A stretch of DNA of 64,000 bases from JACDAN01 sp963847235 (GTDB lineage Bacteria; Actinomycetota; Thermoleophilia; Gaiellales; Gaiellaceae): positions 1 to 64,000 of the forward strand of contig CAWJYU010000009.1 of the NCBI GenBank assembly GCA_963847235.1, read 5' to 3'. The position numbers and the translations under genes are program-made. Position 1 is the stretch's first letter; each line of letters begins with the position of its first letter. Shown in pieces: positions 51,910 to 64,000 of this stretch. The notes under the pieces were generated by a model. That model did no database searches, was not told the DNA's origin, and saw only the letters and a list, made by a program, of their open reading frames with translations.

Positions 51910-52695
51910 TCAGATGATGATCGGGACAGTTCCGCCGTCCGCACTCCAGGCCGCGCCGGTCACGTACGACGCCCGCTCGGAGCACAGGAACGCGATGACG
52001 CTCGCGATCTCGTCGGGCTCAGCGAGGCGACCGAGCGGGCGGCCGGCTCCCACGGCGGCAAGCACCTCCTCCCGGTCCGCCCCGGTTCGCTCCGCCTGCT
52101 GATCCGCGAGGCCGCCGGAGCCGAGCCAAGCGTCCGTCGCAGTGGGACCCGGCGCGACCGCGTTGCACCGGATCCCATCCCCGGCGTAGAGGTCCGCGAC
52201 GAGCCGCGACAGCGACAGCACGGCGGCTTTCGTGACGGTGTAGTTGGGCATCGACGTCGACGGCCGCTTTCCCGCAGTCGACGAGACGTTGACGATCGCG
52301 CCGTGCCCGCGACCGCGCATGTCGGGCAGGGCCGCCCTGATCGTCCGCACGAAGCTCATGACATTCAGCTGCCACATCGACTCCCAATCGGAATCGGAGA
52401 GCTCCTCGAACGACGCCTGGTATGCGAGACCGACGTTGTTGACGAGGCAGTCGATCGGGCCGAGCGATGCACGCGCCTGGTCGATCAGCGTCGCAGGCCC
52501 GGCGGGCTCGGCGAGGTCGCAGACGACGGAGAGCTCGGCGCCCGTCGCCTCCCTTGCCCCCTCGACCCGCTCCGGATCCCGTCCCGTCACGACGACTCGG
52601 GCGTCCTCCTCGACGAGCATTCGGGCAGCCGCCAGACCGATGCCCCCGGTCGACCCGGTCACGACGCAGACCCGGTCGCGAAGGCCGAGATCCAT
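51910..52695 (-). CDS. Short-chain dehydrogenase/reductase
   Basis: 261 aa from the ATG at 52695. Classical SDR: VVTGSTGGIGLAAARML (TGxxxGxG cofactor loop), VVCDLAE, CLVNNVGLA (NNAG-like), IVNVSSTAGKRPSTSMPNYTVTKAAV with the catalytic Ser, Tyr and Lys (NYTVTK), VAPGPTATDAW and a C-terminal ASYVTGAAWSADGGTVPIII. The cofactor is probably NADP(H), given the Arg after strand 2 (TGRDPER). The substrate is unknown. Divergent from the phosphatase gene across a 19-bp gap with a shared -10. Confidence 0.92.
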   Translation of the reverse strand: MDLGLRDRVCVVTGSTGGIGLAAARMLVEEDARVVVTGRDPERVEGAREATGAELSVVCDLAEPAGPATLIDQARASLGPIDCLVNNVGLAYQASFEELSDSDWESMWQLNVMSFVRTIRAALPDMRGRGHGAIVNVSSTAGKRPSTSMPNYTVTKAAVLSLSRLVADLYAGDGIRCNAVAPGPTATDAWLGSGGLADQQAERTGADREEVLAAVGAGRPLGRLAEPDEIASVIAFLCSERASYVTGAAWSADGGTVPIII

Positions 52696-52702
52696 GGCCG
52701 AG

Positions 52703-52709
52703 TAGCGTA
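52703..52709. promoter_or_regulatory. Shared bidirectional -10 element (TAGCGTA)
   Basis: Plus strand TAGCGT (52703-52708), 6 nt before the phosphatase GTG. Minus strand TACGCT (52709-52704), 8 nt before the SDR ATG. Whole intergenic gap is 19 bp. Confidence 0.6.
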
Positions 52710-52714
52710 CCGCC

Positions 52715-53380
52715 GTGACCACCATCCTTCTTGCGCGCCACGGTGAGAGCGACTGGAACCGCGCCGGCCGCTGGCAGGGCCACGCGGACCGGCCCCTGAC
52801 GGATCTGGGACGCGAGCAGGCCCGCGAGCTGGCCGAGCGGCTGGCGAGCACCGAGCTGGACGCGGTCTACTCGAGCGACCTCGAGCGGGCGCGTGAGACC
52901 GCCGCGATCGTCGCGCAACCGCATCGCCTCCCGGTCCGCGAGCTGGCGGCTCTGCGTGAGGTCGATGTCGGCTCGTGGTCGGGCCTGACACGAATCGAGG
53001 CGGAGCAGCGGTTTCCCGATGGGTATCGACGATGGCTCGGAGGCCGCGAGGGCTGGGAGGACGGCGAGACGTACGAGCAGCTGGGCGAGCGGGTGGTCGG
53101 GGCCGTCCTGACGATCGCAGCGCACCGTCTCGGGGAACGCGTTCTGATCGTCGCGCATGGTGGCTCCATCCGCGCGATCCATGCCGCAGCGCTCTCGGTC
53201 GACGTCCACACGTACCGGCGCATCCAACGCGTCGAACCGCACGCGACGCTCTCGGCGGTTTGCATCGACGACGGTCGCCTCACCGAGCTCTGCCGCGTCG
53301 AGGATCTCGACGACTTCCTCGTCGAGGAGCAGGAACGACGGCGCGCCGCGGCCGCTCGGCCGCCCGCTCCGGCCGGTTGA
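52715..53380 (+). CDS. Histidine phosphatase family (phosphoglycerate-mutase-like)
   Basis: 221 aa, GTG start. ILLARHGESDWNRAGRWQGHADRPLT holds the RHG phospho-His site. VYSSDLERARETAAIV, REVDVGSWSG and VLIVAHGGSIRAIH (second catalytic His) complete the family. Acts as a phosphatase (glucosyl-3-phosphoglycerate, phospho-ribazole or broad substrates) rather than a mutase, judging by length and by a separate gpmI in this genome. The C-terminus is Arg/Ala/Pro-rich and probably disordered. Confidence 0.9.
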   Translation: MTTILLARHGESDWNRAGRWQGHADRPLTDLGREQARELAERLASTELDAVYSSDLERARETAAIVAQPHRLPVRELAALREVDVGSWSGLTRIEAEQRFPDGYRRWLGGREGWEDGETYEQLGERVVGAVLTIAAHRLGERVLIVAHGGSIRAIHAAALSVDVHTYRRIQRVEPHATLSAVCIDDGRLTELCRVEDLDDFLVEEQERRRAAAARPPAPAG

Positions 53381-53404
53381 GGCCTCGCTCTAGACTGAGC
53401 CGCG

Positions 53405-53653
53405 GTGGAGGACTACACGAGCAAGTACAAGGGCGAGCAGGTCGAGCTCGCGCTTTTCGGCGGCGACTACCAGGACGGCGTGCTCACCGCGTACTGCGCA
53501 GTCGACGAGGTCCCGCACATCGAGCTCAACGGCCACATCCTGATTCCGCTCCAGAACATTGCCTCGCTCCACTGCACGAGCAGGTGTGACGCACCCGAGC
53601 CGGATTGGCCTCCGCGCGGCCTCACCGACGAGGATCGCGACGACGAGTCCTGA
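53405..53653 (+). CDS. Small hypothetical protein
   Basis: 82 aa, GTG at 53405 with TAGACT 8 nt upstream. MEDYTSKYKGEQVELALFGGDYQDGVLTAYCAVDEVPHIELNGHILIPLQNIASLHC has strong alternating strands, as in a small beta-barrel, followed by an acidic tail. No family recognised; possibly an Sm/SH3-like fold. Confidence 0.65.
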   Translation: MEDYTSKYKGEQVELALFGGDYQDGVLTAYCAVDEVPHIELNGHILIPLQNIASLHCTSRCDAPEPDWPPRGLTDEDRDDES

Positions 53654-53659
53654 GAACTT

Positions 53660-53719
53660 CGTTCCAAAATGAGAGCGGTGCCGCCAGGCCGCGCCGGCGA
53701 CGAGCCTCATTCTGAAACG
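53660..53719. repeat. Imperfect inverted repeat upstream of the M48 peptidase
   Basis: CGTTCCAAAATGAG (53660-53673) and CTCATTCTGAAACG (53706-53719) pair at 12 of 14 positions, with a GC-rich palindromic middle. It lies 12-70 bp before the GTG at 53731 and could be an operator or a terminator for the previous gene. Confidence 0.5.
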
Positions 53720-53730
53720 AGTCCTGAACC

Positions 53731-54573
53731 GTGAGCCGCCGGCTGGCCGCCGCGGTCAACCTCATCAAGACGTGGGCGCTGCTGATCGGCGCTTCCGCCC
53801 TCCTCGCAGGCCTCGGCTGGCTGATCGGCGGCTATCGCCTCTTCTCGATCGTGCTCTTCGCTGGACTGCTGGCGGGCATCGCCCTGTACTGGTACGCAGA
53901 CCGAGCGATCCTGGGAATCGTTCGCGCCCGGGAGCTCGTCGAAACGGAAGCGGTGCAACTGTTCGCCGCAGCCGACCGGATCGCGGCGAGAGCGCGTACG
54001 CCACGACCCCGGCTCTACGTGGTCGGCGACGGGCATCCCCGGGTGCTGTCCGCTGGGCGGGGCGGCAAGGGCCACGCTCTCGTCTTCACGACCGGGCTCC
54101 TGACGGCCGCCCAGCCCGCGGAGCTGGAAGGTCTCATCGCTCACGAGATCGCCCACTCGGCGCGCCGCGACCTCCTCACGCAGACGGTCGCCGCCGTGGT
54201 GGGATCGACACTGCTCGAGATCAGCCGGGCGGGAGGCTGGTTCCAGCGTGGGCTGCTGTTCGTTCTCGGCCCGCTCGCCTCGGCCGTCGAGCATGGGCTG
54301 CTGTCGCCTCGACGTGAGCTGACGGCGGATACGGAAGCCGCCGAGCTCTGCGAATCACCGCACGGTCTCGCGGATGCTCTGCTGCGGCTCGAGCAAGCGA
54401 ACGAGCTCGTGGCCTTCGCGGGCAATCCTGCCTTGGAGCCGCTCTACGTCGTGAATCCGTTCGAAGAGCAGGGGCTCGCGGCGCTGTTCTCGACGCATCC
54501 TCCTACCGCCGACCGGGTGGCCCGCCTCCGGGCGATGGATCCGGACTGGAAGGAACGAATCCAGGCTGCGTAG
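53731..54573 (+). CDS. HtpX/M48-like membrane zinc metalloprotease
   Basis: 280 aa, GTG start. Two N-terminal transmembrane helices (TWALLIGASALLAGLGWLIGG, LFSIVLFAGLLAGIALYWYA), then ELEGLIAHEIAHSARRDLL with the HExxH zinc site, a further hydrophobic segment, RRELTADTEAAELC with the third ligand Glu, and LFSTHPPTADRVARLR at the C-terminus, the typical M48B tail. Membrane-protein quality control is the known role of HtpX. Followed by the rRNA operon on the other strand. Confidence 0.9.
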   Translation: MSRRLAAAVNLIKTWALLIGASALLAGLGWLIGGYRLFSIVLFAGLLAGIALYWYADRAILGIVRARELVETEAVQLFAAADRIAARARTPRPRLYVVGDGHPRVLSAGRGGKGHALVFTTGLLTAAQPAELEGLIAHEIAHSARRDLLTQTVAAVVGSTLLEISRAGGWFQRGLLFVLGPLASAVEHGLLSPRRELTADTEAAELCESPHGLADALLRLEQANELVAFAGNPALEPLYVVNPFEEQGLAALFSTHPPTADRVARLRAMDPDWKERIQAA

Positions 54574-54580
54574 GTCCACG

Positions 54581-54602
54581 AAAAAGGGCCCGATGCGGGC
54601 CC
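54581..54602 (-). terminator. rRNA operon terminator
   Basis: Perfect stem GGGCCCG / CGGGCCC with a CAT loop, followed by TTTTT (minus strand), 14 nt past the 5S 3' end. A textbook intrinsic terminator, also facing the convergent protease gene. Confidence 0.9.
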
Positions 54603-54615
54603 TGATTCGAAAAAA

Positions 54616-54731
<116 letters not shown>

Positions 54732-54749
54732 ACTGTCAAGGGGCGCCGT

Positions 54750-54790
54750 GCGCACCCTCAAAACTCCATAGTGGATTTCGGCAAGTGTTC
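54750..54790 (-). other. 3' arm of the 23S processing stem
   Basis: Complementary to 57786-57825: GAACACTTGC and CCACTATGGAGTTTT on this side pair with the upstream arm. The long stem brackets pre-23S rRNA and would be cut by RNase III. Confidence 0.7.
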
Positions 54791-54796
54791 AAAATC

Positions 54797-57778
<2,982 letters not shown>

Positions 57779-58000
57779 TCGTAAAGAACACTTGCTTGTT
57801 TCCACTATGGAGTTTTCAAGGTGCACGCGGACCGGTGCCCGCGAGATAGATCCGCCCGGTAGGACGGTCTCTCAAAACTCAACAGCGTACGTCGTGCGAA
57901 ACACCGAGGTCGACGTAATTCCAGGCGAGCTCGAGGTCTGGACGGCCGAAGCCATCAACAGCTCGAACAGCCTGCCGAGGTAATAGCCCCGGCATCCCTA
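57779..58000 (-). other. 16S-23S internal spacer, no tRNA
   Basis: About 220 nt with no tRNA-Ile or tRNA-Ala. It holds the 5' arm of the 23S stem (57786-57825) and the 3' arm of the 16S stem (57863-57907). Confidence 0.85.
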
Positions 58001-59546
<1,546 letters not shown>

Positions 59547-59670
59547 GAAGGAACTTGTGTCAATCCGGCCGAAGCCGGCTGAACAACTCGTTCACCTTGA
59601 GCTTGAGCTCAAAGGTCGATCCCGAAGGATCGACGGGTTAACTTGAGCCCGACCACCGAAGTGGTCAGGT

Positions 59671-59711
59671 CTCGGCATTTCACGCACGCTGTTGAGTTTT
59701 CAAAGACCGTC
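59671..59711 (-). other. 5' arm of the 16S processing stem
   Basis: GACGGTCTTTGAAAACTCAA followed by CAGCG...GAAATGCCGAG pairs with 57863-57907 in the spacer, giving an imperfect stem of roughly 35 bp around pre-16S rRNA. Confidence 0.7.
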
Positions 59712-59726
59712 GCTACCTGGTGACGC

Positions 59727-59754
59727 AAAAAAGCCTCTGACTCGCACCAGAGGC
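59727..59754 (-). terminator. Terminator hairpin inside the rRNA leader
   Basis: Stem GCCTCTG / CAGAGGC with an 8-nt loop followed by TTTTTT (minus strand). It lies about 95 nt after the rrn promoter start point and 180 nt before 16S. It can end tyrS transcripts and could also attenuate rrn transcription. Confidence 0.75.
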
Positions 59755-59848
59755 CCAAGGAGAATCCGAACTTGAGGTTCGTATCCTTCCTCCGAGGGCG
59801 CTCCGTTCGTCGCGGGACAGGACCTTCCACGCCACCCGTCCGGGCAGC
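59733..59848 (-). ncRNA. Candidate short leader RNA / attenuator upstream of 16S
   Basis: A consensus promoter at one end and an intrinsic terminator at the other define a RNA of about 115 nt, with an inner hairpin (CGAAC/GTTCG near 59780). It is either a separate small RNA or an rRNA leader that needs antitermination. Confidence 0.4.
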
Positions 59849-59854
59849 CCGGGA

Positions 59855-59882
59855 ATAGTAGCAACGTCTAGGGCGCTGTCAA
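59855..59882 (-). promoter_or_regulatory. Strong sigma-70 promoter of the rRNA operon
   Basis: TTGACA (59882-59877), 16-nt spacer, TACTAT (59860-59855) on the minus strand. It is the only near-perfect -35/-10 pair I found here. The -35 lies inside the last codons of tyrS (Leu-Thr). Confidence 0.8.
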
Positions 59883-61013
59883 GCGGGCGAATCGGCGTTT
59901 TCCCGCTTGAACAAGCGCACCCGCGAGGGTCGTGCGGGGCACATCCACCTCCGAGACGACCTTCCCGTTCACGCGCACACCGCCCTGGGCTATGAGCCTC
60001 CGGGCTTCGCTGGTGGAGCCGATTCCGAGCGATTCGGCTAGCAGCGCCGGCAGGTGGACGGGGTCGCCATCCGGGAGCGAAACCTCGGGCACGTCTTCGG
60101 GCGCCTGCCGCTCACGCACGACGCGGGTGAAGTGCTCCTCCGCCACCCGCGCGGCCTCCTCCCCGTGCGAGCGGCCGACGACGAATCGGGCGAGCGCGAG
60201 CTTCGCCTCCAGCGGGTCGCCGTCCGGCGCCGGCTGCTCCATCACGAGTTCGTACCACTGCGGGAGCTGCTCGTCGGAGATCCGCATGGTCCGACCGAAC
60301 TGCTCTTCCGGAGCAGCTTGGAGCGGAATGTTGTTTCCGACCGAGGAGGACATCTTCTCGCCGTCCCAGCTCAGGAGCAGCGGCGTGGTCAGCACGACCT
60401 GGGGCTCGAGACCGTACGCCTCCATCACGTCGCGCCCCGCGAGCAGGTTGTAGAGCTGATCCGTGCCGCCGAGCTCGACGTCGGCCTCGATCGCCACCGA
60501 GTCGTACGCCTGCATCAGCGGATAGAGAAGCTCGGAGACCGAGATCGGATCGCCCGCCCGAAAGCGCTTCTCGAAGTCGTCGCGCTCGAGGATTCGAGCG
60601 ACGGTGATCGTGCGCGCCAGCCGCACGACCTCGGCGTACGTGAGCTTCGACAGCCACTCACCGTTGTACCGAACCTCAGTTCGATCGGGATCCAGGACCA
60701 CCATCGCCTGTTCGAGATAGCTCTTGGCGTTCTCGTCGATCTCCTCGTCGGAGAGCACCGGGCGCTCGATCGACCGACCGGACGGGTCGCCGATGCGCGT
60801 CGTGTAGTCGCCGACGATCAGCACGCCGGTATGTCCCTCGTCCTGGAACGCCCTCATTCGCTGGAGCGGAATCGCCCGGCCGATGTGGATGTCCGGCGAG
60901 GTCACGTCGATCCCGAGCTTCACGCGCAGCGGGCGCCCGCTCGCGAGCTTCCGCTCGAGCTCGCCAACAGGCAGCACGTCGACGGCGTTTCGGGTGAGCT
61001 CGGCGACTCCCAT
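59868..61013 (-). CDS. tyrS: Tyrosyl-tRNA synthetase
   Basis: 381 aa. Class I synthetase. SPDIHIGRAIPLQRMRAFQDEGH holds the HIGH motif and GEKMSSSVGNNIPL the KMSKS loop (KMSSS). YPLMQAYDSVAIEADVELGGTDQLYNLLAGRD is the tyrosine pocket. The C-terminal S4-like RNA-binding domain (STSEARRLIAQGGVRVNGKVV) is complete. Of the TyrZ-like subgroup by its sequence near HIGH. The end of the gene contains the -35 of the rRNA promoter. Divergent from the PBP gene. Confidence 0.96.
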   Translation of the reverse strand: MGVAELTRNAVDVLPVGELERKLASGRPLRVKLGIDVTSPDIHIGRAIPLQRMRAFQDEGHTGVLIVGDYTTRIGDPSGRSIERPVLSDEEIDENAKSYLEQAMVVLDPDRTEVRYNGEWLSKLTYAEVVRLARTITVARILERDDFEKRFRAGDPISVSELLYPLMQAYDSVAIEADVELGGTDQLYNLLAGRDVMEAYGLEPQVVLTTPLLLSWDGEKMSSSVGNNIPLQAAPEEQFGRTMRISDEQLPQWYELVMEQPAPDGDPLEAKLALARFVVGRSHGEEAARVAEEHFTRVVRERQAPEDVPEVSLPDGDPVHLPALLAESLGIGSTSEARRLIAQGGVRVNGKVVSEVDVPRTTLAGALVQAGKRRFARLTAP

Positions 61014-61025
61014 GTCCGGCTGGCG

Positions 61026-61035
61026 ACACTACACT
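61026..61035. promoter_or_regulatory. Overlapping divergent -10 elements (ACACTACACT)
   Basis: Plus strand TACACT (61030-61035), 9 nt before the TTG at 61045. Minus strand TAGTGT (61031-61026), 12 nt before the tyrS ATG. Supports the TTG as the PBP start. Confidence 0.5.
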
Positions 61036-61044
61036 CCTCAGGTC

Positions 61045-63474
61045 TTGCGTTTGCTCCGCCGCAGAGAGACCGCGGCGCCGGCCAAGAGGCGCAGGATCAG
61101 GAAGCTCCGCCTACTGGTCCTCACATTCACCCTCTTCGTGCTGGCGTTCTCATCCTTCACCTTCGGCCTCGTCACGGCCGTGGCCAGTGAGGCACCCAAG
61201 TGCGACCCCGCCCGTCAGCGCCACCAGGTCAACACCCGGATCTACGACTCGACCGGCAACAAGATTCTCGCCGTCCTCCGGGGGTCTGAGAACCGGGTGC
61301 TCGTCGAGTACGACGACATCTCCCCGTTGATGAAGCAGGCTATCGTCGCCGTCGAGGACCGCAGGTACTTCGAGCATCGCGGCGTCGACATGCAGGCGAT
61401 CGGACGAGCGCTGTGGGCGGACATCACCGAGCAGCGGCTCGTCCAGGGCGGCTCGACGATCACGCAGCAGTTCATCAAGAACTCGTGCAGTGATACGAGC
61501 CGTTCGATCGGCCGCAAGGTCCGCGAGGCGACGCTCGCTTGGGGCCTCGAGCAGCGCTGGTCGAAGAAGAAGATCCTCACCGAGTACCTGAACACGGTCT
61601 ACTTCGGCAACCGCGCCTACGGCGTCGACCAGGCGGCTCGAACCTACTTCGGCCACAACGCCAAGCGGATGACCCTCTGGGAGGTCGCGCTTCTCGCCGG
61701 AATCCCGGCCGACCCCAGCCGGTTCGATCCCGTCGCGAACCCGAAGGCGGCCCGCGCCCGCCGGCGCACCGTTCTCCGCCTAATGCTCCGCCAGGGGACG
61801 ATCTCGCCCGAGCAGTTCCGCCGGGCCGACCGGGAGCCGCTGCCGACCAAGGTCCAGACGCCGGACACGCGCGGCCCGGGCGGCTACTTCGCGAACTACG
61901 TCACCCAGCAGCTGCTCGACCACTACAAGCAGCCGCGCAAGGTCTTCGGCGGCGGGCTCGTCGTCCACACGACGCTCGACCTCGAGCTGCAGAAGCTCGG
62001 CCACAAGGCGATCGCCCGCTGGCTCAAGGACGAGAACGGCCCCGCAGCGGCGCTCGTCGCGGTCGATCCGAGAGACGGTGCGATCAAGGCGATGATCGGC
62101 GGCTCGAACTTCCGCGAGAGCCAGTTCAACCTTGCCGTCCAGGGCGAGCGGCAGGCCGGCTCCTCCTTCAAGCCGTTCGTGCTCGCGGCCGCGCTCGAGC
62201 AGGGGATCTCGCAGGCGACGGAGTTCGTCTCCAAGCCGCAGACGATCTTCCTCGGCGACAAGTACTGGGCGGTCACGAACTACGAGGACGCCTATCTCGG
62301 GTCGACCGACCTCGAGACGGCGACCATCCACTCGGACAACGCGGTCTACGCGCAGCTGACCGCGCTCGTCGGACCGAAGAACGTCCGGCGGGCGGCCCAT
62401 GAGCTCGGCGTCACCAGCCGGTTGAACGACTACTTCGCAATCGGGCTCGGGGCCGAGGCCGTCAACCCGCTCGAGATGGCCCGCGCTTTCTCGACCTTCG
62501 CGAACCGCGGCCGCCGCGTCGACGGCTCGATTTTCGGGAATCGACCGCGGGCGATCCAGTGGATCCACCGCGTCGGCCAGAAGCGGCGCGCGAACGCACC
62601 GGTGCAGCGACCTGTCCTCGACGCCGAGAAGGCCGACCTGATGAACGACATCCTCCAGAAGGTCGTCCGCCAGGGGACTGGATCAAAGGCCGCGCTCCGC
62701 GACGGGCGTCCTGCCGCCGGCAAGACCGGCACGACGGAGAACTACGGCGACGCGTGGTTCGTCGGCTACACGCCGCAGCTCGCGGTCGCCGTCTGGGTGG
62801 GGTACCCGAACGACCTCACGCCGATGCTGACCGAGTACGAGGGCGAGTCGGTCGCCGGCGGGACGTTTCCCGCCCTGATCTGGAAGTCGTTCATGGACGT
62901 GGCGCTGGATCACCTCGAGGAGGAGCCGGCCTACTTCGACCCCCCGAACCTCCCCTACTCAGTCCCGATGAACGTCGTCCAGCGCTCCGGCAAGCTCCTC
63001 GTCGACAACGGTCTCTGCCGCGGGCCGAAGAGCGTCTGGTTCTTCTCCGGACAGAGCCCCAAACGGGAGGCGCCCTGCAGGCCGAACGAGGTCGAGGTGC
63101 CGCGCGTGGTCGGCTCGACTGTCGCCGAGGCCAAGGCGCAGCTTGCGTCCCAGCCGCTGCAGTACGACCTGATCTACCGTCCGGCGAAGCCGGGCGAGCG
63201 GCTCGACGTCGTCCTTGGCCAGATCCCCGCGCGAGGGACGCTCTCCGCCCACGACCAGGTGACGCTGATCCTCGCCAAGCCGCGGTTCGGCGTCGTGCCG
63301 AGCGTGGTCGGGATGCCGGTGTCCAGGGCCGTCCAGCAGCTGGAGCGCCTGAAGCTCCAGCCCGCTGTGGTGGGCGGCTCACAGGTCGGCAAGGTGGTCA
63401 GGCAGGTGCCGAAGGGCGGCCGCGTCGCCGCCGCCCCGGGGATGCCGATCCGCCTGATCGCATCGGCCGGCTGA
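61045..63474 (+). CDS. Class A penicillin-binding protein with two C-terminal PASTA domains
   Basis: 809 aa from a TTG at 61045 (an ATG at 61012 would overlap tyrS). Builds and cross-links peptidoglycan. A basic cytoplasmic tail and one transmembrane helix (LLVLTFTLFVLAFSSFTFG) come first. GT51 transglycosylase: VAVEDRRYFEHRGVD and GGSTITQQFIKN. Transpeptidase: SSFKPF (Ser near 373), HSDNAVYAQ (SxN, near 431) and GKTGTTENYGDAW (KTG, near 560). Two PASTA domains follow (VEVPRVVGSTVAEAKAQL and GVVPSVVGMPVSRAVQQL), which bind muropeptides. PonA1/PBP1a role in growth is likely. Confidence 0.95.
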   Translation: MRLLRRRETAAPAKRRRIRKLRLLVLTFTLFVLAFSSFTFGLVTAVASEAPKCDPARQRHQVNTRIYDSTGNKILAVLRGSENRVLVEYDDISPLMKQAIVAVEDRRYFEHRGVDMQAIGRALWADITEQRLVQGGSTITQQFIKNSCSDTSRSIGRKVREATLAWGLEQRWSKKKILTEYLNTVYFGNRAYGVDQAARTYFGHNAKRMTLWEVALLAGIPADPSRFDPVANPKAARARRRTVLRLMLRQGTISPEQFRRADREPLPTKVQTPDTRGPGGYFANYVTQQLLDHYKQPRKVFGGGLVVHTTLDLELQKLGHKAIARWLKDENGPAAALVAVDPRDGAIKAMIGGSNFRESQFNLAVQGERQAGSSFKPFVLAAALEQGISQATEFVSKPQTIFLGDKYWAVTNYEDAYLGSTDLETATIHSDNAVYAQLTALVGPKNVRRAAHELGVTSRLNDYFAIGLGAEAVNPLEMARAFSTFANRGRRVDGSIFGNRPRAIQWIHRVGQKRRANAPVQRPVLDAEKADLMNDILQKVVRQGTGSKAALRDGRPAAGKTGTTENYGDAWFVGYTPQLAVAVWVGYPNDLTPMLTEYEGESVAGGTFPALIWKSFMDVALDHLEEEPAYFDPPNLPYSVPMNVVQRSGKLLVDNGLCRGPKSVWFFSGQSPKREAPCRPNEVEVPRVVGSTVAEAKAQLASQPLQYDLIYRPAKPGERLDVVLGQIPARGTLSAHDQVTLILAKPRFGVVPSVVGMPVSRAVQQLERLKLQPAVVGGSQVGKVVRQVPKGGRVAAAPGMPIRLIASAG

Positions 63475-64000
63475 GATACGGCGAGCCGGCCAGCGCGTAG
63501 CGCCACGGCTGGTCTGCAGCCTTCGTGATCCCGATCCTGGGGCCGACGGCGATCTCCGGCTCGTCTCGCCGCGGGAGGAGCTCGAACGGCGGCGTGTCCA
63601 GCGGGAGGCCGTCGAGGTCGCGGGTGATGCCGAGCGCCTGACAGAGGCGGCCCGGCCCCGCGCAGAGGAGCCGGGGGTCGTCGAGGCGGCGGCGCTCCTG
63701 CATCGTCTCGATCCCGCTCGTGGGTTCCAGGGCGCGGATCAGGACAGCACTCGCGATGCCCTCGTCCTCGCAGACGAAGTTCAGGCACCAGTGGATGCCG
63801 TAGGAGCGGTAGACGTACGCGTGGCCGGGTGCGCCGAACATGGAGGCGTTTCGCTCCGTTCGACCGCCGTAGCCGTGCGCGGCCGGATCCTCGTGGTCGT
63901 AGGCCTCGACCTCCACGATCGGGCCGCCGACGCCGTCGACGAGCAGCATGACGCCGATCAGCTCCGGCGCGACCTCGTGCACCGATCTCGCGAAGAAGTC
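63398..64000 (-). CDS. 3-methyladenine DNA glycosylase (AAG/Mpg family), 5' end outside the window
   Basis: About 200 aa visible. At the window edge it reads DFFARSVHEVAPELIGVMLL, so the start is beyond 64000. VEVEAYDHEDPAAHGYGGRTERNASMFGAPGHAYVYRSYGIHWCLNFVC holds the catalytic Glu, the His/Tyr set and the minor-groove Tyr. GPGRLCQALGITRDLDGLPL follows. Excises alkylated purines in base-excision repair. The normal family end would be near YLSRPM; the frame runs on and overlaps the PBP 3' end by 77 nt, so a late slip or a true overlap is possible. Confidence 0.9.
   Translation of the reverse strand, partial: DFFARSVHEVAPELIGVMLLVDGVGGPIVEVEAYDHEDPAAHGYGGRTERNASMFGAPGHAYVYRSYGIHWCLNFVCEDEGIASAVLIRALEPTSGIETMQERRRLDDPRLLCAGPGRLCQALGITRDLDGLPLDTPPFELLPRRDEPEIAVGPRIGITKAADQPWRYALAGSPYLSRPMRSGGSASPGRRRRGRPSAPA

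Overview
The window is high-GC chromosomal DNA of an actinobacterium, most likely of class Thermoleophilia (Gaiellales/Solirubrobacterales type). This is inferred from the 16S rRNA on the minus strand, a whiA gene, a HemQ-type haem enzyme, glpX-type FBPase, class I aldolase and the very GC-rich third codon positions. The DNA looks like a metagenome or draft long-read assembly. At least twelve genes, including essential ones (gap, pgk, dnaG, whiA), are broken by single-base indels that restore a perfect family match in another frame. These breaks are therefore better read as consensus errors than as pseudogenes.

Layout. 1-9.4 kb: a broken acyl-CoA ligase (cut by the window edge), a Tat-exported protein, tRNA-Arg, an MFS transporter, a cyclase-fold protein, CorA, a HIT hydrolase and an MhqO/MhqD-like dioxygenase-esterase pair. 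9.6-19 kb: a DUF899 protein, tRNA-Gly, a lipoprotein, class I aldolase facing GlpX, ArgRS, two divergent pairs, then an acidic lipoprotein overlapping a Ser/Thr kinase and facing an ECF sigma factor. 19-23.4 kb: a compact glycolytic operon gap-pgk-tpiA-gpmI. With fda and glpX it covers most of triose metabolism. 23.4-29.3 kb: a secreted glycoside-hydrolase-like protein, whiA, pruA and a sialidase-fold secreted protein.

29.6-40 kb: a block of uvrC, GH-like protein, hemQ, two small membrane proteins, a Bcp peroxiredoxin and a small conserved gene. It occurs twice in direct orientation with a period of about 5.03-5.04 kb. The two copies meet at 34.84-34.99 kb in an abnormal AT-rich stretch that looks like uncorrected read sequence. 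The duplication is therefore either a true tandem repeat or, more likely, an assembly join of two strain haplotypes.

40-54.6 kb: small unknown genes, a matrixin-like protease, tRNA-Leu, a 21-residue Cys/Asp micro-protein (42763-42828), a secreted subtilase, a large surface protein with cadherin-like and RTX-like repeats behind a structured leader, tRNA-Asn, dnaG-dgt, an SDR/phosphatase divergent pair and an HtpX-like protease. 54.6-59.9 kb: a complete rRNA operon on the minus strand (16S-23S-5S, no spacer tRNA) with processing stems, a strong promoter and a promoter-proximal terminator hairpin. 59.9-64 kb: tyrS, divergent from a class A PBP with PASTA domains, and a partial 3-methyladenine DNA glycosylase.

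Genome-wide style. Many starts have a TAnnnT hexamer 6-9 nt upstream of ATG/GTG/TTG and no Shine-Dalgarno, which is the signature of leaderless transcripts. Several divergent pairs share one overlapping symmetric -10 element. A 13-bp palindrome GGGGTCAGACCCC (or its T-centred form) is scattered through intergenic gaps and once inside gpmI. I found no phage, insertion sequence, transposase or CRISPR array.
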